Of a stretch of DNA of 41,200 nt, positions 22,512-30,762 are shown in pieces. The DNA lies in the NCBI RefSeq assembly GCF_025567195.1, contig NZ_JAOQJF010000030.1:1-41200 (forward strand), given 5' to 3'. The translations under genes and the position numbers were made by a program. The notes under the pieces are model-generated. The model was not told the origin of the DNA. It was given only the letters and a program-made list of their open reading frames with translations, and made no database searches. Source of the DNA: Alitiscatomonas aceti. Its GTDB lineage: Bacteria > Bacillota > Clostridia > Lachnospirales > Lachnospiraceae. How positions within the stretch are numbered: position 1 is the stretch's first letter; each line of letters begins with the position of its first letter.

Positions 22512-24065
22512 CTAAATCTTTAAGGAATATTCGCCCAGGTTCCAGACCTTTGATACCAGTCCATCGTAAAACTCCGGCTCATGGCAGATCAGGAGCACAG
22601 CTCCCTTATATTCCTTTAAAGCACGCTTTAATTCCTCTTTGGCGTCCACGTCCAGATGGTTGGTGGGCTCGTCCAGAAGAAGGATGTTGGTCTCCCGGTT
22701 GATGAGCTTGCAGAGACGCACCTTGGCCTGCTCTCCGCCGGAAAGCACACGCACCTGGCTTTCAATATTTTTTGTGGTAAGGCCGCATTTTGCCAGAGCC
22801 GACCGTACCTCATACTGGGTGTAGGAGGGGAACTCCTTCCAGATCTCCTCAATGCAGGTGGTGGTATTTCCCGGAGCCATCTCCTGCTCAAAATATCCAA
22901 TGGACAGGTAATCCCCCAGCTCCACAGAGCCGGAAAGAGCCGGGATCAGTCCCAGGATACTCTTTAAGAAGGTGGTCTTTCCGATTCCGTTGGCTCCGAT
23001 GACTGCGATCTTTTCGCCCCGTTCCATGGAAAAATCCAGGGGCTTTGACAAGGGCTCGTCGTAGCCGATGACCAGGTCCTTTGTCTCAAAAATGATCTTT
23101 CCTGCTGCCCTGGCATTTAAGAAATGGAATTCTGGCTTGGGCTTTTCCTTTACCAGCTCGATGACCTCCATCTTATCCAGCTTTTTCTGTCTGGACATGG
23201 CCATATTCCGGGTGGACACCCGCGCCTTGTTTCTGGCCACAAAGTCCTGGAGCTCGGCGATCTCCTGCTGCTGCCGCTTATAGGCGGCCTCCAGCTGGCT
23301 CTTCTTCATCTCATACACCTCTAAGAATTTATCATAATCGCCCACATACCGGTCCAGCTTCTGGTTTTCCATATGATAGATCAGATTTACCACGCTGTTT
23401 AAAAATGGAATGTCGTGGGAGATCAGGATAAAGGCATTTTCATACTCCTGGAGATACCGCTTCAGCCATTCGATATGCTGGGCGTCCAGGTAGTTGGTGG
23501 GCTCGTCCAGAAGAAGGATGTCCGGCTTCTCCAAAAGCAGCTTTCCCAGGAGCACCTTGGTCCTCTGGCCTCCGGACAGCTCGTCCACGTCCTTATCCAG
23601 TCCGATCTCATCCAGGCCAAAGGCCCGGCCGATCTCCTCCACCTTGGAGTCGATGATATAAAAGTCATGGGCCATCAGAAGGTCCTGGATGGTCCCCAGC
23701 TCCTCCATCATGGAATTCATCTCCTCCTCGGAAGCCTCTCCCATATGGTCGCAGATCTGGTTCATCTTTTCTTCCATCTCAAATAAGAAGGAAAAGGCGC
23801 TCTTTAACACCTCCCGGATGGTCATTCCCTTTTCCAGGACCGTATGCTGGTCCAGATATCCCACACGGACGTTTTTCGCCCACTCCACCTTTCCTTCATC
23901 CGGCATCAGCTTATCGGTGATGATGCTCATGAAGGTGGATTTCCCCTCTCCGTTGGCCCCAATGAGGCCGATGTGCTCGCCCTTTAAAAGCCGGAACGAC
24001 ACATCCGTAAAAATGGCCCGGTCTCCGAAGCCATGGCTTAAGTGCTCTACGTTTAATATACTCAT
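22512..24065 (-). CDS. ABC-F family ATPase (YbiT/YkpA-like)
   Basis: Soluble protein of 517 residues with two ABC domains. Domain 1 has GANGEGKST, LSGGQRTKV and LLLDEPTNYLD. Domain 2 has GANGIGKTT, LSGGEQAKV and LLLDEPTNHLD. The linker (about 240-320) is helical and basic. There is no C-terminal coiled coil, unlike the ABC-F at 2327. Length and the DEPTNYLD/LICHEPEFY features suggest the YbiT/YkpA branch, whose members act on the ribosome; antibiotic resistance cannot be inferred. AAGGAGTTTTCAG precedes the ATG. It leads a two-gene unit with the MFS transporter. Confidence 0.94.
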   Translation of the reverse strand: MSILNVEHLSHGFGDRAIFTDVSFRLLKGEHIGLIGANGEGKSTFMSIITDKLMPDEGKVEWAKNVRVGYLDQHTVLEKGMTIREVLKSAFSFLFEMEEKMNQICDHMGEASEEEMNSMMEELGTIQDLLMAHDFYIIDSKVEEIGRAFGLDEIGLDKDVDELSGGQRTKVLLGKLLLEKPDILLLDEPTNYLDAQHIEWLKRYLQEYENAFILISHDIPFLNSVVNLIYHMENQKLDRYVGDYDKFLEVYEMKKSQLEAAYKRQQQEIAELQDFVARNKARVSTRNMAMSRQKKLDKMEVIELVKEKPKPEFHFLNARAAGKIIFETKDLVIGYDEPLSKPLDFSMERGEKIAVIGANGIGKTTFLKSILGLIPALSGSVELGDYLSIGYFEQEMAPGNTTTCIEEIWKEFPSYTQYEVRSALAKCGLTTKNIESQVRVLSGGEQAKVRLCKLINRETNILLLDEPTNHLDVDAKEELKRALKEYKGAVLLICHEPEFYDGLVSKVWNLGEYSLKI

Positions 24066-24129
24066 CTGAAAACTCCTTGTTCAATATTCCTCTTATATAA
24101 AAGATCCGCGCAGACCGCGCACGCCCTCC

Positions 24130-24158
24130 ATTTTACACGAAGGGCCGGAGGAAAGCAA
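24130..24158 (-). promoter_or_regulatory. Candidate promoter of the second ABC-F gene
   Basis: Minus strand TTGCTT (24153-24158), 17-base spacer, TAAAAT (24130-24135). It lies between the guaB terminator and the ABC-F start, about 65 bases before the ATG. Confidence 0.45.
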
Positions 24159-24176
24159 GAGGCGGTTTCTGCGCTA

Positions 24177-24214
24177 TAAAAAGAGAGCACGGCAGCTTCC
24201 GTGCCATGCTCTCT
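24177..24214 (-). terminator. Intrinsic terminator of guaB
   Basis: On the minus strand an 8-bp outer stem (AGAGAGCA with TGCTCTCT, 24207-24214 and 24182-24189) continues through a T-G pair and GGC/GCC to a nine-base loop, followed by a T-run (24178-24182). Confidence 0.85.
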
Positions 24215-24251
24215 GTAATCGTTTTTATATCGAAGATCCAGCGCTTCCCGA

Positions 24252-25706
24252 TCAGCCGTCGATGCTGTAATTGGGAGCTTCTTTTGTGATGTGGATATCA
24301 TGGGGATGGCTCTCACGGAGGGCAGCAGCCGAAATCTTCACAAACTGGCTGTTCTCCTGGAGCTCCTTGATGTTGTGGGCGCCGCAGTAGCCCATACCGG
24401 CTCTTAAGCCACCTAACATCTGGAACACCGTATCCTCCACATAGCCCTTGTAGGCCACACGGCCTTCCACGCCCTCCGGCACCAGCTTTTTGGCGTCGGA
24501 CTGGAAGTAGCGGTCCTTGCTGCCGTTTTCCATGGCGGCAATGGAGCCCATTCCGCGGTATACCTTATATTTTCTTCCCTGGTAAAGCTCGAAGGTTCCC
24601 GGGCTCTCGTCGCAGCCTGCGAACATACTTCCCATCATGCAAACGCTTCCGCCGGCAGCCAGAGCCTTTGTCACATCTCCGGAGTACTTGATGCCGCCGT
24701 CTGCGATGATCGGGATCCCGTATTCCCTTGCAACCTCATAGCAGTCCATAACGGCAGATACCTGGGGAACGCCGATACCGGCAACCACACGGGTGGTACA
24801 GATGGAACCAGGTCCGATCCCGACCTTGACAGCGTCCACACCGGCCTCGATCAGAGCCTTTGTGGCAGCGCCTGTGGCCACGTTTCCGGCGATCACCTGT
24901 ACCTCCGGGAATTTCTCCTTGATCATCTTCACGCAGCGGATCACGTTGGCAGAATGACCATGGGCAGAGTCTAATACGATCACGTCCACCTTGGCGTTCA
25001 CAAGGGCCTCCACGCGTTCCAGCACGTTGGCGGTGATTCCCACGGCAGCGCCGCAGAGCAGTCTTCCGTGTGCATCCTTAGCGGAATTGGGGTATTTGAT
25101 CTGCTTCTCAATATCCTTAATGGTGATAAGTCCCTTTAAATTAAAGTCATCGTCCACGATGGGCAGCTTCTCCACCCTTGCTTTGGCAAGGATCTTCTTG
25201 GCCTCCATCATGGTGATTCCCTCTTTTGCTGTGACCAGGTTTTCAGAGGTCATGCATTCCTTGATCTTCTTGGAAAAATCCTCTTCAAATTTCAGGTCGC
25301 GGTTGGTGATGATGCCGACTAATCTTTTACCCTCTGTGATCGGAACGCCGGAGATCCGGAATTTTCCCATCAGCTCGTCTGCATCCTTTAATGTATGTTC
25401 CGGGGATAAATAAAATGGGTCTGTGATTACTCCGTTCTCTGAACGCTTAACCTTGTCAACCTCTTCGGCCTGCGCTTCGATTGACATGTTTTTGTGAATG
25501 ATCCCGATACCGCCCTGTCTTGCCATTGCAATGGCCATGCGGTGTTCTGTGACCGTATCCATTCCTGCACTCATAAAAGGAATGTTCAGTTTGACTTTCT
25601 TAGTCAGGTACGTGGATACGTCAACCTGATTGGGAATTACTTCTGAATATGCCGGCACCAGCAGCACATCATCAAATGTAATGCCTTCTCCAATGATCTT
25701 ACCCAT
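24252..25706 (-). CDS. guaB: Inosine-5'-monophosphate dehydrogenase
   Basis: Protein of 484 residues, the normal length. It oxidises IMP to XMP with NAD+, the committed step to GMP. The barrel opens with ITFDDVLLVPAYS. Two CBS domains are inserted at about 95-205 (the second includes VEKLPIVDDDFNLKGLIT). The catalytic Cys is in GIGPGSICTTRVV, the NAD site in DSAHGHS, and the flap Arg-Tyr region near KDRYFQ follows. GAGGGAACCTTAGA precedes the ATG. The gene is monocistronic, with promoter 25772-25800 and terminator 24177-24214. I see no purine riboswitch or PurR-like box in the leader of about 60 bases. Confidence 0.97.
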   Translation of the reverse strand: MGKIIGEGITFDDVLLVPAYSEVIPNQVDVSTYLTKKVKLNIPFMSAGMDTVTEHRMAIAMARQGGIGIIHKNMSIEAQAEEVDKVKRSENGVITDPFYLSPEHTLKDADELMGKFRISGVPITEGKRLVGIITNRDLKFEEDFSKKIKECMTSENLVTAKEGITMMEAKKILAKARVEKLPIVDDDFNLKGLITIKDIEKQIKYPNSAKDAHGRLLCGAAVGITANVLERVEALVNAKVDVIVLDSAHGHSANVIRCVKMIKEKFPEVQVIAGNVATGAATKALIEAGVDAVKVGIGPGSICTTRVVAGIGVPQVSAVMDCYEVAREYGIPIIADGGIKYSGDVTKALAAGGSVCMMGSMFAGCDESPGTFELYQGRKYKVYRGMGSIAAMENGSKDRYFQSDAKKLVPEGVEGRVAYKGYVEDTVFQMLGGLRAGMGYCGAHNIKELQENSQFVKISAAALRESHPHDIHITKEAPNYSIDG

Positions 25707-25771
25707 TCTAAGGTTCCCTCTCTTTCTTAAGTTTCGCTGGAATTTATCTGTTCCTTTTAGCTATTTCATAG

Positions 25772-25800
25772 AGTATATCAGTTTTGTATCTTTTGTGCAA
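25772..25800 (-). promoter_or_regulatory. Promoter of guaB
   Basis: Minus strand TTGCAC (25795-25800), 17-base spacer, TATACT (25772-25777). It directly follows the end of the cobD gene. Confidence 0.65.
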
Positions 25801-25833
25801 CAGGGGATTTATACTATTTTTTTGATTCTTTTA

Positions 25834-26934
25834 TTACCTCTTCTTATATATTTCTCCCAAATTCTCCAGAAAAGCCCTGTTTTCTTCCCTTTTTTTCACA
25901 CAGATCCGATAATGATCCCCGGAAAGTCCCTGATAATCGCCGCATCTGCGGATCAGGATCCCGCGGGATAAAAGGGACTCATAAAGCTCTCCCCCGTCCC
26001 CTCTGTCTGTCCTCTTAAATAAAAGGAAATTGGCCTCCGAGGGAAATACATAAAAGCCCAGTCTTTGCAGGCCTTCCCTTAAATATTCCCGCTCCTGGCC
26101 TATGAGCCTCCGGGCTTCCCGGAGGTAGGGCTCCCGCTCTGCTCCAAAGGCCGCGCATCCGGCCTCCTGGGCCGGTATGGACACGTTCCAGGGCTGGCTC
26201 TGGCTCTGCATCTTAAGCCGCAGCTCTCCGTCTGCCAGGAATCCGTACCCCAGGCGGAGTCCTGCCATGGCAAAGGATTTTGTAAATGCTTTCAGCAAAA
26301 AAACTTTTTTTTCTCCTGCCCGCACCAGATCCAGTACCGAATCCCTCTCATCCTCCTCCGCCAGATCCAGGAAGCACTCGTCCACCACTGCAAGGATCCC
26401 CTGAACGGTGCAGAACTCCAGGATCCGGCGGATCTCCTCTCCCGGCGTCAGCCTTCCGGTCGGATTGGCCGGATTGCACAAAAAGATCATATCCGGCCTG
26501 GCGCTCTTTAAAAAATCCAGATACCGGTCTGCCGGAAGAGAAAAATCCTCCTCCTCCTTCAATGGAAAAAACAGGACCTCCGCCCCCACAGATGAAAGAG
26601 CCGCTTCATACTCTGTAAACGACGGAGCCGTCAAAACAGCCCGCCTGGGAGATACGGCCCGGACGATCCCGAAGATCAGCTCCGCAGCCCCGTTTCCAAA
26701 CACAAGGGTTTCCTCCTGCACGCCGTAAAATCCGGCTGCCAGCCTCCGGAGCCTCCTGCACCGGCTGTCCGGATAGCGGGCGCTTTCCTCCACCCCGTCC
26801 ATGGCCGCCTGTTTGATAAAATCCGGCATTCCCAGGGGATTGATGTTAATGGAAAAATCCATCCGTATTTTTTCGTTCCTGTACACATCCCCGCCATGGG
26901 TGTACGCCTTTTCCCACTGGCTTCCCTGTTCCAT
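25834..26934 (-). CDS. cobD: L-threonine-O-3-phosphate decarboxylase (CobD-type aminotransferase fold)
   Basis: PLP enzyme of 366 residues in the histidinol-phosphate aminotransferase fold. It opens with the CobD/HisC-like THGGDVYRNEKIRMDFSIN and NPLGMP. NPANPTGRLT contacts the cofactor and the Schiff-base Lys lies in KAFTKSFAMAGLRLGYG (about 215). In cobalamin synthesis it makes (R)-1-amino-2-propanol phosphate for the lower loop. Sequence alone cannot exclude a histidinol-phosphate aminotransferase. Placement directly after cobU and cbiG strongly favours CobD. It follows the cobU stop with no gap and ends the cobalamin cluster. Confidence 0.88.
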   Translation of the reverse strand: MEQGSQWEKAYTHGGDVYRNEKIRMDFSININPLGMPDFIKQAAMDGVEESARYPDSRCRRLRRLAAGFYGVQEETLVFGNGAAELIFGIVRAVSPRRAVLTAPSFTEYEAALSSVGAEVLFFPLKEEEDFSLPADRYLDFLKSARPDMIFLCNPANPTGRLTPGEEIRRILEFCTVQGILAVVDECFLDLAEEDERDSVLDLVRAGEKKVFLLKAFTKSFAMAGLRLGYGFLADGELRLKMQSQSQPWNVSIPAQEAGCAAFGAEREPYLREARRLIGQEREYLREGLQRLGFYVFPSEANFLLFKRTDRGDGGELYESLLSRGILIRRCGDYQGLSGDHYRICVKKREENRAFLENLGEIYKKR

Positions 26935-27963
26935 TTACCGCTCACCGCCCTTCAGTACCTGGGCCAGGCCGCCTGTGACCCGGTATACGTCCCTGGAACA
27001 GGCTGCCAGGGTCTGGGCCGCCTCTCCGGCCAGGTCCCTCCACAGCCGCTCCTCCCGGCCCACAGGCACGATCCCGCAGCCGATCTCATCCATGACCGCC
27101 ACAGCTCCGGGATTCTCCTTTATAAACCGGTCCAGGAATTCCTGCAGCCGTTCTCTGGCTTCTCCGTCCTCAAGGCCCGCAAACCGGCGCACATAGTCCT
27201 GGACGTTCACCACCAGCTTCCGGCTGTACGCAGCCTCAAACGGATCCGCGGCTCCGTCCGCCGTTTCATACTCCAAAACGCCCTCCCGGGCCAGGAGCTG
27301 CTCTGCAAAGTCCCTTTTTCCCTGGAATGCGCCGCCTGTGATAAATTTCATATGTAGACTCTCTTTTCCCTCTTTATTCTGTCCGGCTGCCAGTTCTATC
27401 CCGGCCGCCCCTGTCTGCTCCTTCTTTCCCTTCAGCTGCACCGGGATCCCGCAGACCACCTCCCAGACCTCTCCTGCCATGGAAAAAAGCTCCCGGTTCA
27501 GTCTTCCCATGAGCCGCTGGTACGCTGCCGTTTCCTCTTCTGTAAGCTTTATATCCCCAAAGACCTCATTGGTCACCACCACCAGGTCCCGGCCCGCCTC
27601 TGCAAGCAGGCGGAGCCCTCTTAAGATCCGCTCTCCGGCCTGGGCCGCCCGGAGCTCTGCACAGCTTTCCATTCCCACATCCTCCCGGTACATCTCGTTG
27701 GCTGCCAGATTGGACATACATTCCACCAACACTGCCCCGTCCTCCGGTACAAAAAGCTCTCCCAGGTCCACCGGACGCTCCGCTGTCTCAAATCCCTTTT
27801 TTTCCCGCATCTGTCTGTGTTTTTTCACCCGTGCCCGGCATTCGTCGTCCCATACTATCATGGTGGCAGCGTAGATCTTCCTTTTCGCCTCCGACTGTTC
27901 CAGAAGGGACTCCGCAAAGGACGATTTCCCGCTGGCCCCGGCTCCGGTCACAACCTTTATCAT
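26935..27963 (-). CDS. cobU: Double-domain CobU-like protein (cobinamide kinase/guanylyltransferase plus second CobU-like domain)
   Basis: Protein of 342 residues, about twice the usual CobU length. Residues 1-180 are a full CobU: P-loop TGAGASGKSSFAE, the region with the guanylylated His (H49 in RVKKHRQ), ERPVDLGEL, VVVTNEVFGD and GIPVQLKG. After a low-complexity linker (about 180-204) a second CobU-like domain starts at M205 with GGAFQGKRDFAE. It runs to the end with MDEIGCGIVPVG and VTGGLAQVLKG. The second P-loop has Arg where Ser or Thr should follow GK, and no His equivalent to H49 is visible, so it may not catalyse the same steps. An internal ATG at 27351 with weak upstream GAGAG could make the second domain separately. 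It lies four bases after cbiG. Confidence 0.9.
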   Translation of the reverse strand: MIKVVTGAGASGKSSFAESLLEQSEAKRKIYAATMIVWDDECRARVKKHRQMREKKGFETAERPVDLGELFVPEDGAVLVECMSNLAANEMYREDVGMESCAELRAAQAGERILRGLRLLAEAGRDLVVVTNEVFGDIKLTEEETAAYQRLMGRLNRELFSMAGEVWEVVCGIPVQLKGKKEQTGAAGIELAAGQNKEGKESLHMKFITGGAFQGKRDFAEQLLAREGVLEYETADGAADPFEAAYSRKLVVNVQDYVRRFAGLEDGEARERLQEFLDRFIKENPGAVAVMDEIGCGIVPVGREERLWRDLAGEAAQTLAACSRDVYRVTGGLAQVLKGGER

Positions 27964-27967
27964 ATTG

Positions 27968-29077
27968 TCATCTCTCCGATCCCTTAAATAATTCCGGTAT
28001 AAAACATGCCGCCGCCACGGTCACTCCATCCCGGGCGTATTTTTTCATCAGGAGCCGGGTATCCTCCGATGCCTCCCGGCATGCGGCCACAGCCGCCCGC
28101 TCACAGACGCTTCCCACGCCCGTGACCTGTCTCACGAACTCTGACTCCGTAAACGCCCCGGGTACGGCGGCCAGCTCCTCTCCTGTGTACGTAAAAAACG
28201 GGACCCCCAGCTTTTCAGCAAGACTGCACAGCCCCGGCTCCCCGCTTTTTAAGTCGATGCTGGCCAGGCCGCAGACGGCTGAGGGGTCCAGCCCCTCTCT
28301 TTCCATGGCCTCCTCCGCCACAGACCAGATCTGCTCCATGGAGGTCCCCCGTTTACACCCGGTCCCCAGGACCACACACCGGGGCACCAGTCTTAAAGGG
28401 CCCGGCTCCTCCGGGCCTTTCCGATCCTTCTTCCATACGGTGATCCGGATGTTTTGCGGGCAGATCCGGTCCTTATAAAGCCCCTCCGGGACCGGTCCGG
28501 GAAATGGGAAGTCTGAAAACAGTCCCACCGGCTCCCCGGCCAGGACCGCCGCTGAGATCTCCTTTGCCAGCTTCATCTGGTCCAGGACCAGGCCATGCTC
28601 CTTTGCAAACACATCCACTGCAAACCTCCGGTTCACATCCGTGGCCGTTGTGAGCACTGCCTGGGCCGGGATCCCGCTTTTTGCGAGTCCCGCCGCCAGA
28701 CGCTCCGCCAGCTCATTGGCCCCGCCCAGATGGCCCGACAGCAGGGGGATCACAAACTGTCCCTTCTCATCGGCTGCCAGAACCGCCGGATCCGTTTTTT
28801 TATCCCGGATATACGGAGCAATGGCCCTGACAGCAATGCCGCAGGCTCCGATAAAAATAAGGCCGTCCGAGTCTCCAAACCGTTCTCCGGCCCAGGCAGA
28901 AAGCCCGCCCTCCTTCACCGGGGAAAAGCTGATCTCATGATCCAGGGAGGCTGCCTGCATGGCGTACCTCCCCGAGACCCAGGGACAGGGACCATGGCCC
29001 TCTGTCTCCAGGAGCTTTACCAGCCGCTTTTCCATCTGAAATCCATTTTCTGTAAAGCAGATCAGAGCGATCTTCAC
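27968..29077 (-). CDS. cbiG: Cobalt-precorrin 5A hydrolase CbiG
   Basis: Protein of 369 residues in the anaerobic cobalamin pathway. It opens the delta-lactone of cobalt-precorrin-5A, releasing acetaldehyde. The N-terminal domain has IGACGIAVRAIAPYI and the signature LLSGHLGGANELAERLA with TATDVN. The C-terminal CbiG domain has VLGTGCKRGTS, SIDLKSGEPGL and FTYTGEELAAVPG. The start is GTG 29077 with GGAGG seven bases upstream. It is first of the three-gene cobalamin unit. Other pathway genes must lie elsewhere. No cobalamin riboswitch fits into the leader of about 25 bases. Confidence 0.95.
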   Translation of the reverse strand: MKIALICFTENGFQMEKRLVKLLETEGHGPCPWVSGRYAMQAASLDHEISFSPVKEGGLSAWAGERFGDSDGLIFIGACGIAVRAIAPYIRDKKTDPAVLAADEKGQFVIPLLSGHLGGANELAERLAAGLAKSGIPAQAVLTTATDVNRRFAVDVFAKEHGLVLDQMKLAKEISAAVLAGEPVGLFSDFPFPGPVPEGLYKDRICPQNIRITVWKKDRKGPEEPGPLRLVPRCVVLGTGCKRGTSMEQIWSVAEEAMEREGLDPSAVCGLASIDLKSGEPGLCSLAEKLGVPFFTYTGEELAAVPGAFTESEFVRQVTGVGSVCERAAVAACREASEDTRLLMKKYARDGVTVAAACFIPELFKGSER

Positions 29078-29106
29078 CTTGTTTCCTCCATCCTGTGTCG
29101 TTCTGC

Positions 29107-29349
29107 CTATATTATAGGATCTTTCTTTTCATCTTTCAACGTCTGGTTTTCTCCTTTTTGTCCGGCCATCTCCCGTTTTTTTCTCGTGATCAGGCCTCCG
29201 ATCCGGCCGCTTTCCTTGGCAGTCAGGCATCTCCACCCTCCGGCCACCACCTTATCCGCCAGACCAAGCTCTGCCGCGATCTCGAACTTCAGCACGTCCT
29301 CCGGCTTCAGATTGTTGGGATCCACCGGCTCCTGTTTCTTTTTTCCCAT
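29107..29349 (-). CDS. Alpha/beta-type small acid-soluble spore protein
   Basis: With ATG 29349 the protein has 80 residues. It carries the SASP signature: LKPEDVLKFEIAAELGLADK followed by GGWRCLTAKESGRIGGLITRKK, equivalent to the two DNA-binding helices of SspA-type proteins. Such proteins coat spore DNA in an A-like form, protecting it from UV, and are degraded by GPR during germination. The start is chosen because the family begins shortly before this motif and GAGGTGA lies ten bases upstream. A longer frame back to 29634 crosses the pspC terminator and is not real. A sigma-G-like promoter lies at 29385-29414. The basic C-terminal extension (KGENQTLKDEKK) is longer than in classical SspA. 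Confidence 0.9.
   Translation of the reverse strand: MGKKKQEPVDPNNLKPEDVLKFEIAAELGLADKVVAGGWRCLTAKESGRIGGLITRKKREMAGQKGENQTLKDEKKDPII
29111..29139 (-). promoter_or_regulatory. Promoter of the cbiG-cobU-cobD unit
   Basis: Minus strand TTGAAA (29134-29139), 17-base spacer, TATAAT (29111-29116). The boxes lie inside the last codons of the spore protein gene. The resulting leader is only about 25 bases. Confidence 0.8.
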
Positions 29350-29384
29350 GGCTTCTGGTTCACCTCTTTTCCTTTTTCTTAGAA

Positions 29385-29414
29385 AAGTATTCCCAGAAAC
29401 GGGAAGCTTATACA
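29385..29414 (-). promoter_or_regulatory. Sigma-G-like promoter of the spore protein gene
   Basis: Minus strand TGTATA (29409-29414), 17-base spacer, AATACTT (29385-29391). This is close to the forespore sigma-G pattern (-35 TGmATA, -10 CATACTA) and sits at the right distance from the ATG at 29349. Confidence 0.5.
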
Positions 29415-29524
29415 GAAGCCTTCCGGACCCGTATGCCTCCTGGAAGGCCGGGCACATATCCTTTTCAGAACGCGGCGCAGGCCATAGAAAAAGCCCTGCC
29501 CCGGAAACGCTCTCTGCGGCCGCT

Positions 29525-29566
29525 GAAAAAAACAGGGACCGGACGGCATGGCTCTGCCCCGGTCCC
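29525..29566 (-). terminator. Intrinsic terminator of the padR-pspC operon
   Basis: On the minus strand an 8-bp stem GGGACCGG/CCGGTCCC (29559-29566 with 29535-29542) encloses a further GGCA/TGCC pair. It is followed by TGTTTTTTTC. It lies just after the pspC stop. Confidence 0.9.
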
Positions 29567-29587
29567 CATATATGTTCCAGCCGTTTT

Positions 29588-29776
29588 TTAATCCGGACGG
29601 CCGGGAATAATGATCGCTGCGATGATATCGGCAATGAGCCCCGGCCCGGTGAAGGTCAGGATCGCCCATAAAAGCCGCACCAGCGTTGGATCCACATTTA
29701 GGAATTCACCGATGCCGCCGCAGACTCCGCAGATCATCTTATCTGTATCCGACTTATACAACCGCCTCACATCCAT
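29588..29776 (-). CDS. PspC-domain small membrane protein
   Basis: Protein of 62 residues consisting of a PspC domain only: LYKSDTDKMICGVCGGIGEF, then NVDPTLVRLLWAIL leading into one or two membrane helices and a short tail (IPGRPD). PspC proteins act in envelope stress responses, classically by controlling PspA. There is no pspA here. AAAGGAGAGAGGAAC precedes the ATG. It is the last gene of the padR-DUF1700-DUF4097-pspC unit, 29 bases after the DUF4097 gene, and is followed by a strong terminator. Confidence 0.93.
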   Translation of the reverse strand: MDVRRLYKSDTDKMICGVCGGIGEFLNVDPTLVRLLWAILTFTGPGLIADIIAAIIIPGRPD

Positions 29777-29805
29777 GTTCCTCTCTCCTTTTATCTGGCT
29801 CCTGT

Positions 29806-30762
29806 TTACGGGGCCGCTGTATGCTGTACAGAAATGGTTCCCGATCCAGCCTCCAGATCCATGACCGACAGACTTCCGGCCGCCTCTTTCTTCTGATTTC
29901 CTTCCACTGTAAAGCCCGGGAATTCCACCGTCCCGTTTTCACATTCAATGTCATATCCGATCCCGCCTGGATCCATGGTTTCCGGAATCGAAATGGTAAT
30001 GGAACCGGTCCGGCACTCGGCATCGATCTCCATATACCGTTCAGACTCCATTGCCCAAAGGATGGATCCGCTGCCCATGCACTCCAGATCCGCGCTCCGC
30101 CCGTCCTCCTGGGTAAAGACTGCGTTTCCCTCTGTCACAGACAGCTCCGCCTCCAGAACGCGGACGCCGTTTCCCTCCAGAGTCCCCTCCAGGATCTCTG
30201 CCTCAAATTCATCCAGCACCCAGGAGCCGGGAATAAAGATCTGGTAATCCTCCCCGTCTCCGGCCCACAGTGCAAGGACCGAATCCATTCCGTATTCCTG
30301 GAAACTGACGGCCTCCAGGCTTCCATTCCCGCTTTTGATGGTCAGGGCGCTGATCTCATCCATCCGGAAGATCTCCACGCTCCCGCCCTGCTGCCGGATC
30401 TTAAGATCCGTGACCTCTGGATACCCGGCCTCAAAGCCTCCGTCTGTCCCCGGGGACTGCCAGGGCTCTCCTCCGGCAAAGGTCTCCGCGGACGGGCCGG
30501 CCTCCGGGTCCTGTCCCTCTGCCCGCGCCGTCTCCCAGCCTTCCGGAGCAGGATCCTGGTCCACGCGGACCAGATACTCCTCCGGATCCACTTCCCGCTC
30601 CACGATCCCGTCCAGCTCATCCAGATGATGAAGTCTTTTTCTTATGTGCCCGTTCAGATCCCCCATATCCGCCCCCAGCAGAAGAGACGCGGTGGTGATC
30701 CCGGCTCCGGCCAGGATCAGGGCTCCCCCGGCAATGATCCCATATTTAATGAATTTTTTCAT
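29806..30762 (-). CDS. DUF4097-type beta-helical membrane-anchored protein
   Basis: Protein of 318 residues from ATG 30762, whose ATGA overlaps the stop of the DUF1700 gene. One N-terminal membrane helix (about 8-30) is followed by an acidic Pro/Gly-rich segment (60-115). The repetitive beta-strand region (about 120-318; short repeats such as SGNGSLEAVS, ENGTVEFPGF, SGTISV) is typical of DUF4097/DUF4098 putative adhesin folds. The molecular role is unknown; such proteins accompany PadR and DUF1700 genes in Firmicutes. An in-frame ATG at 30783 lies on the ribosome site AAGGAG and is rejected as the start. Confidence 0.85.
   Translation of the reverse strand: MKKFIKYGIIAGGALILAGAGITTASLLLGADMGDLNGHIRKRLHHLDELDGIVEREVDPEEYLVRVDQDPAPEGWETARAEGQDPEAGPSAETFAGGEPWQSPGTDGGFEAGYPEVTDLKIRQQGGSVEIFRMDEISALTIKSGNGSLEAVSFQEYGMDSVLALWAGDGEDYQIFIPGSWVLDEFEAEILEGTLEGNGVRVLEAELSVTEGNAVFTQEDGRSADLECMGSGSILWAMESERYMEIDAECRTGSITISIPETMDPGGIGYDIECENGTVEFPGFTVEGNQKKEAAGSLSVMDLEAGSGTISVQHTAAP

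Noticed and set aside
24062..24316. Small minus-strand frame between guaB and the ABC-F gene
   Set aside because: It spans the guaB terminator and overlaps guaB in another frame.
29078..29110. Cobalamin riboswitch before cbiG
   Set aside because: The leader is only about 25-30 bases and no B12-box-like sequence is visible.
29107..29634. 175-residue form of the spore protein
   Set aside because: It would cross the pspC terminator and overlap pspC; only the last 80 residues match the family and have a ribosome site.
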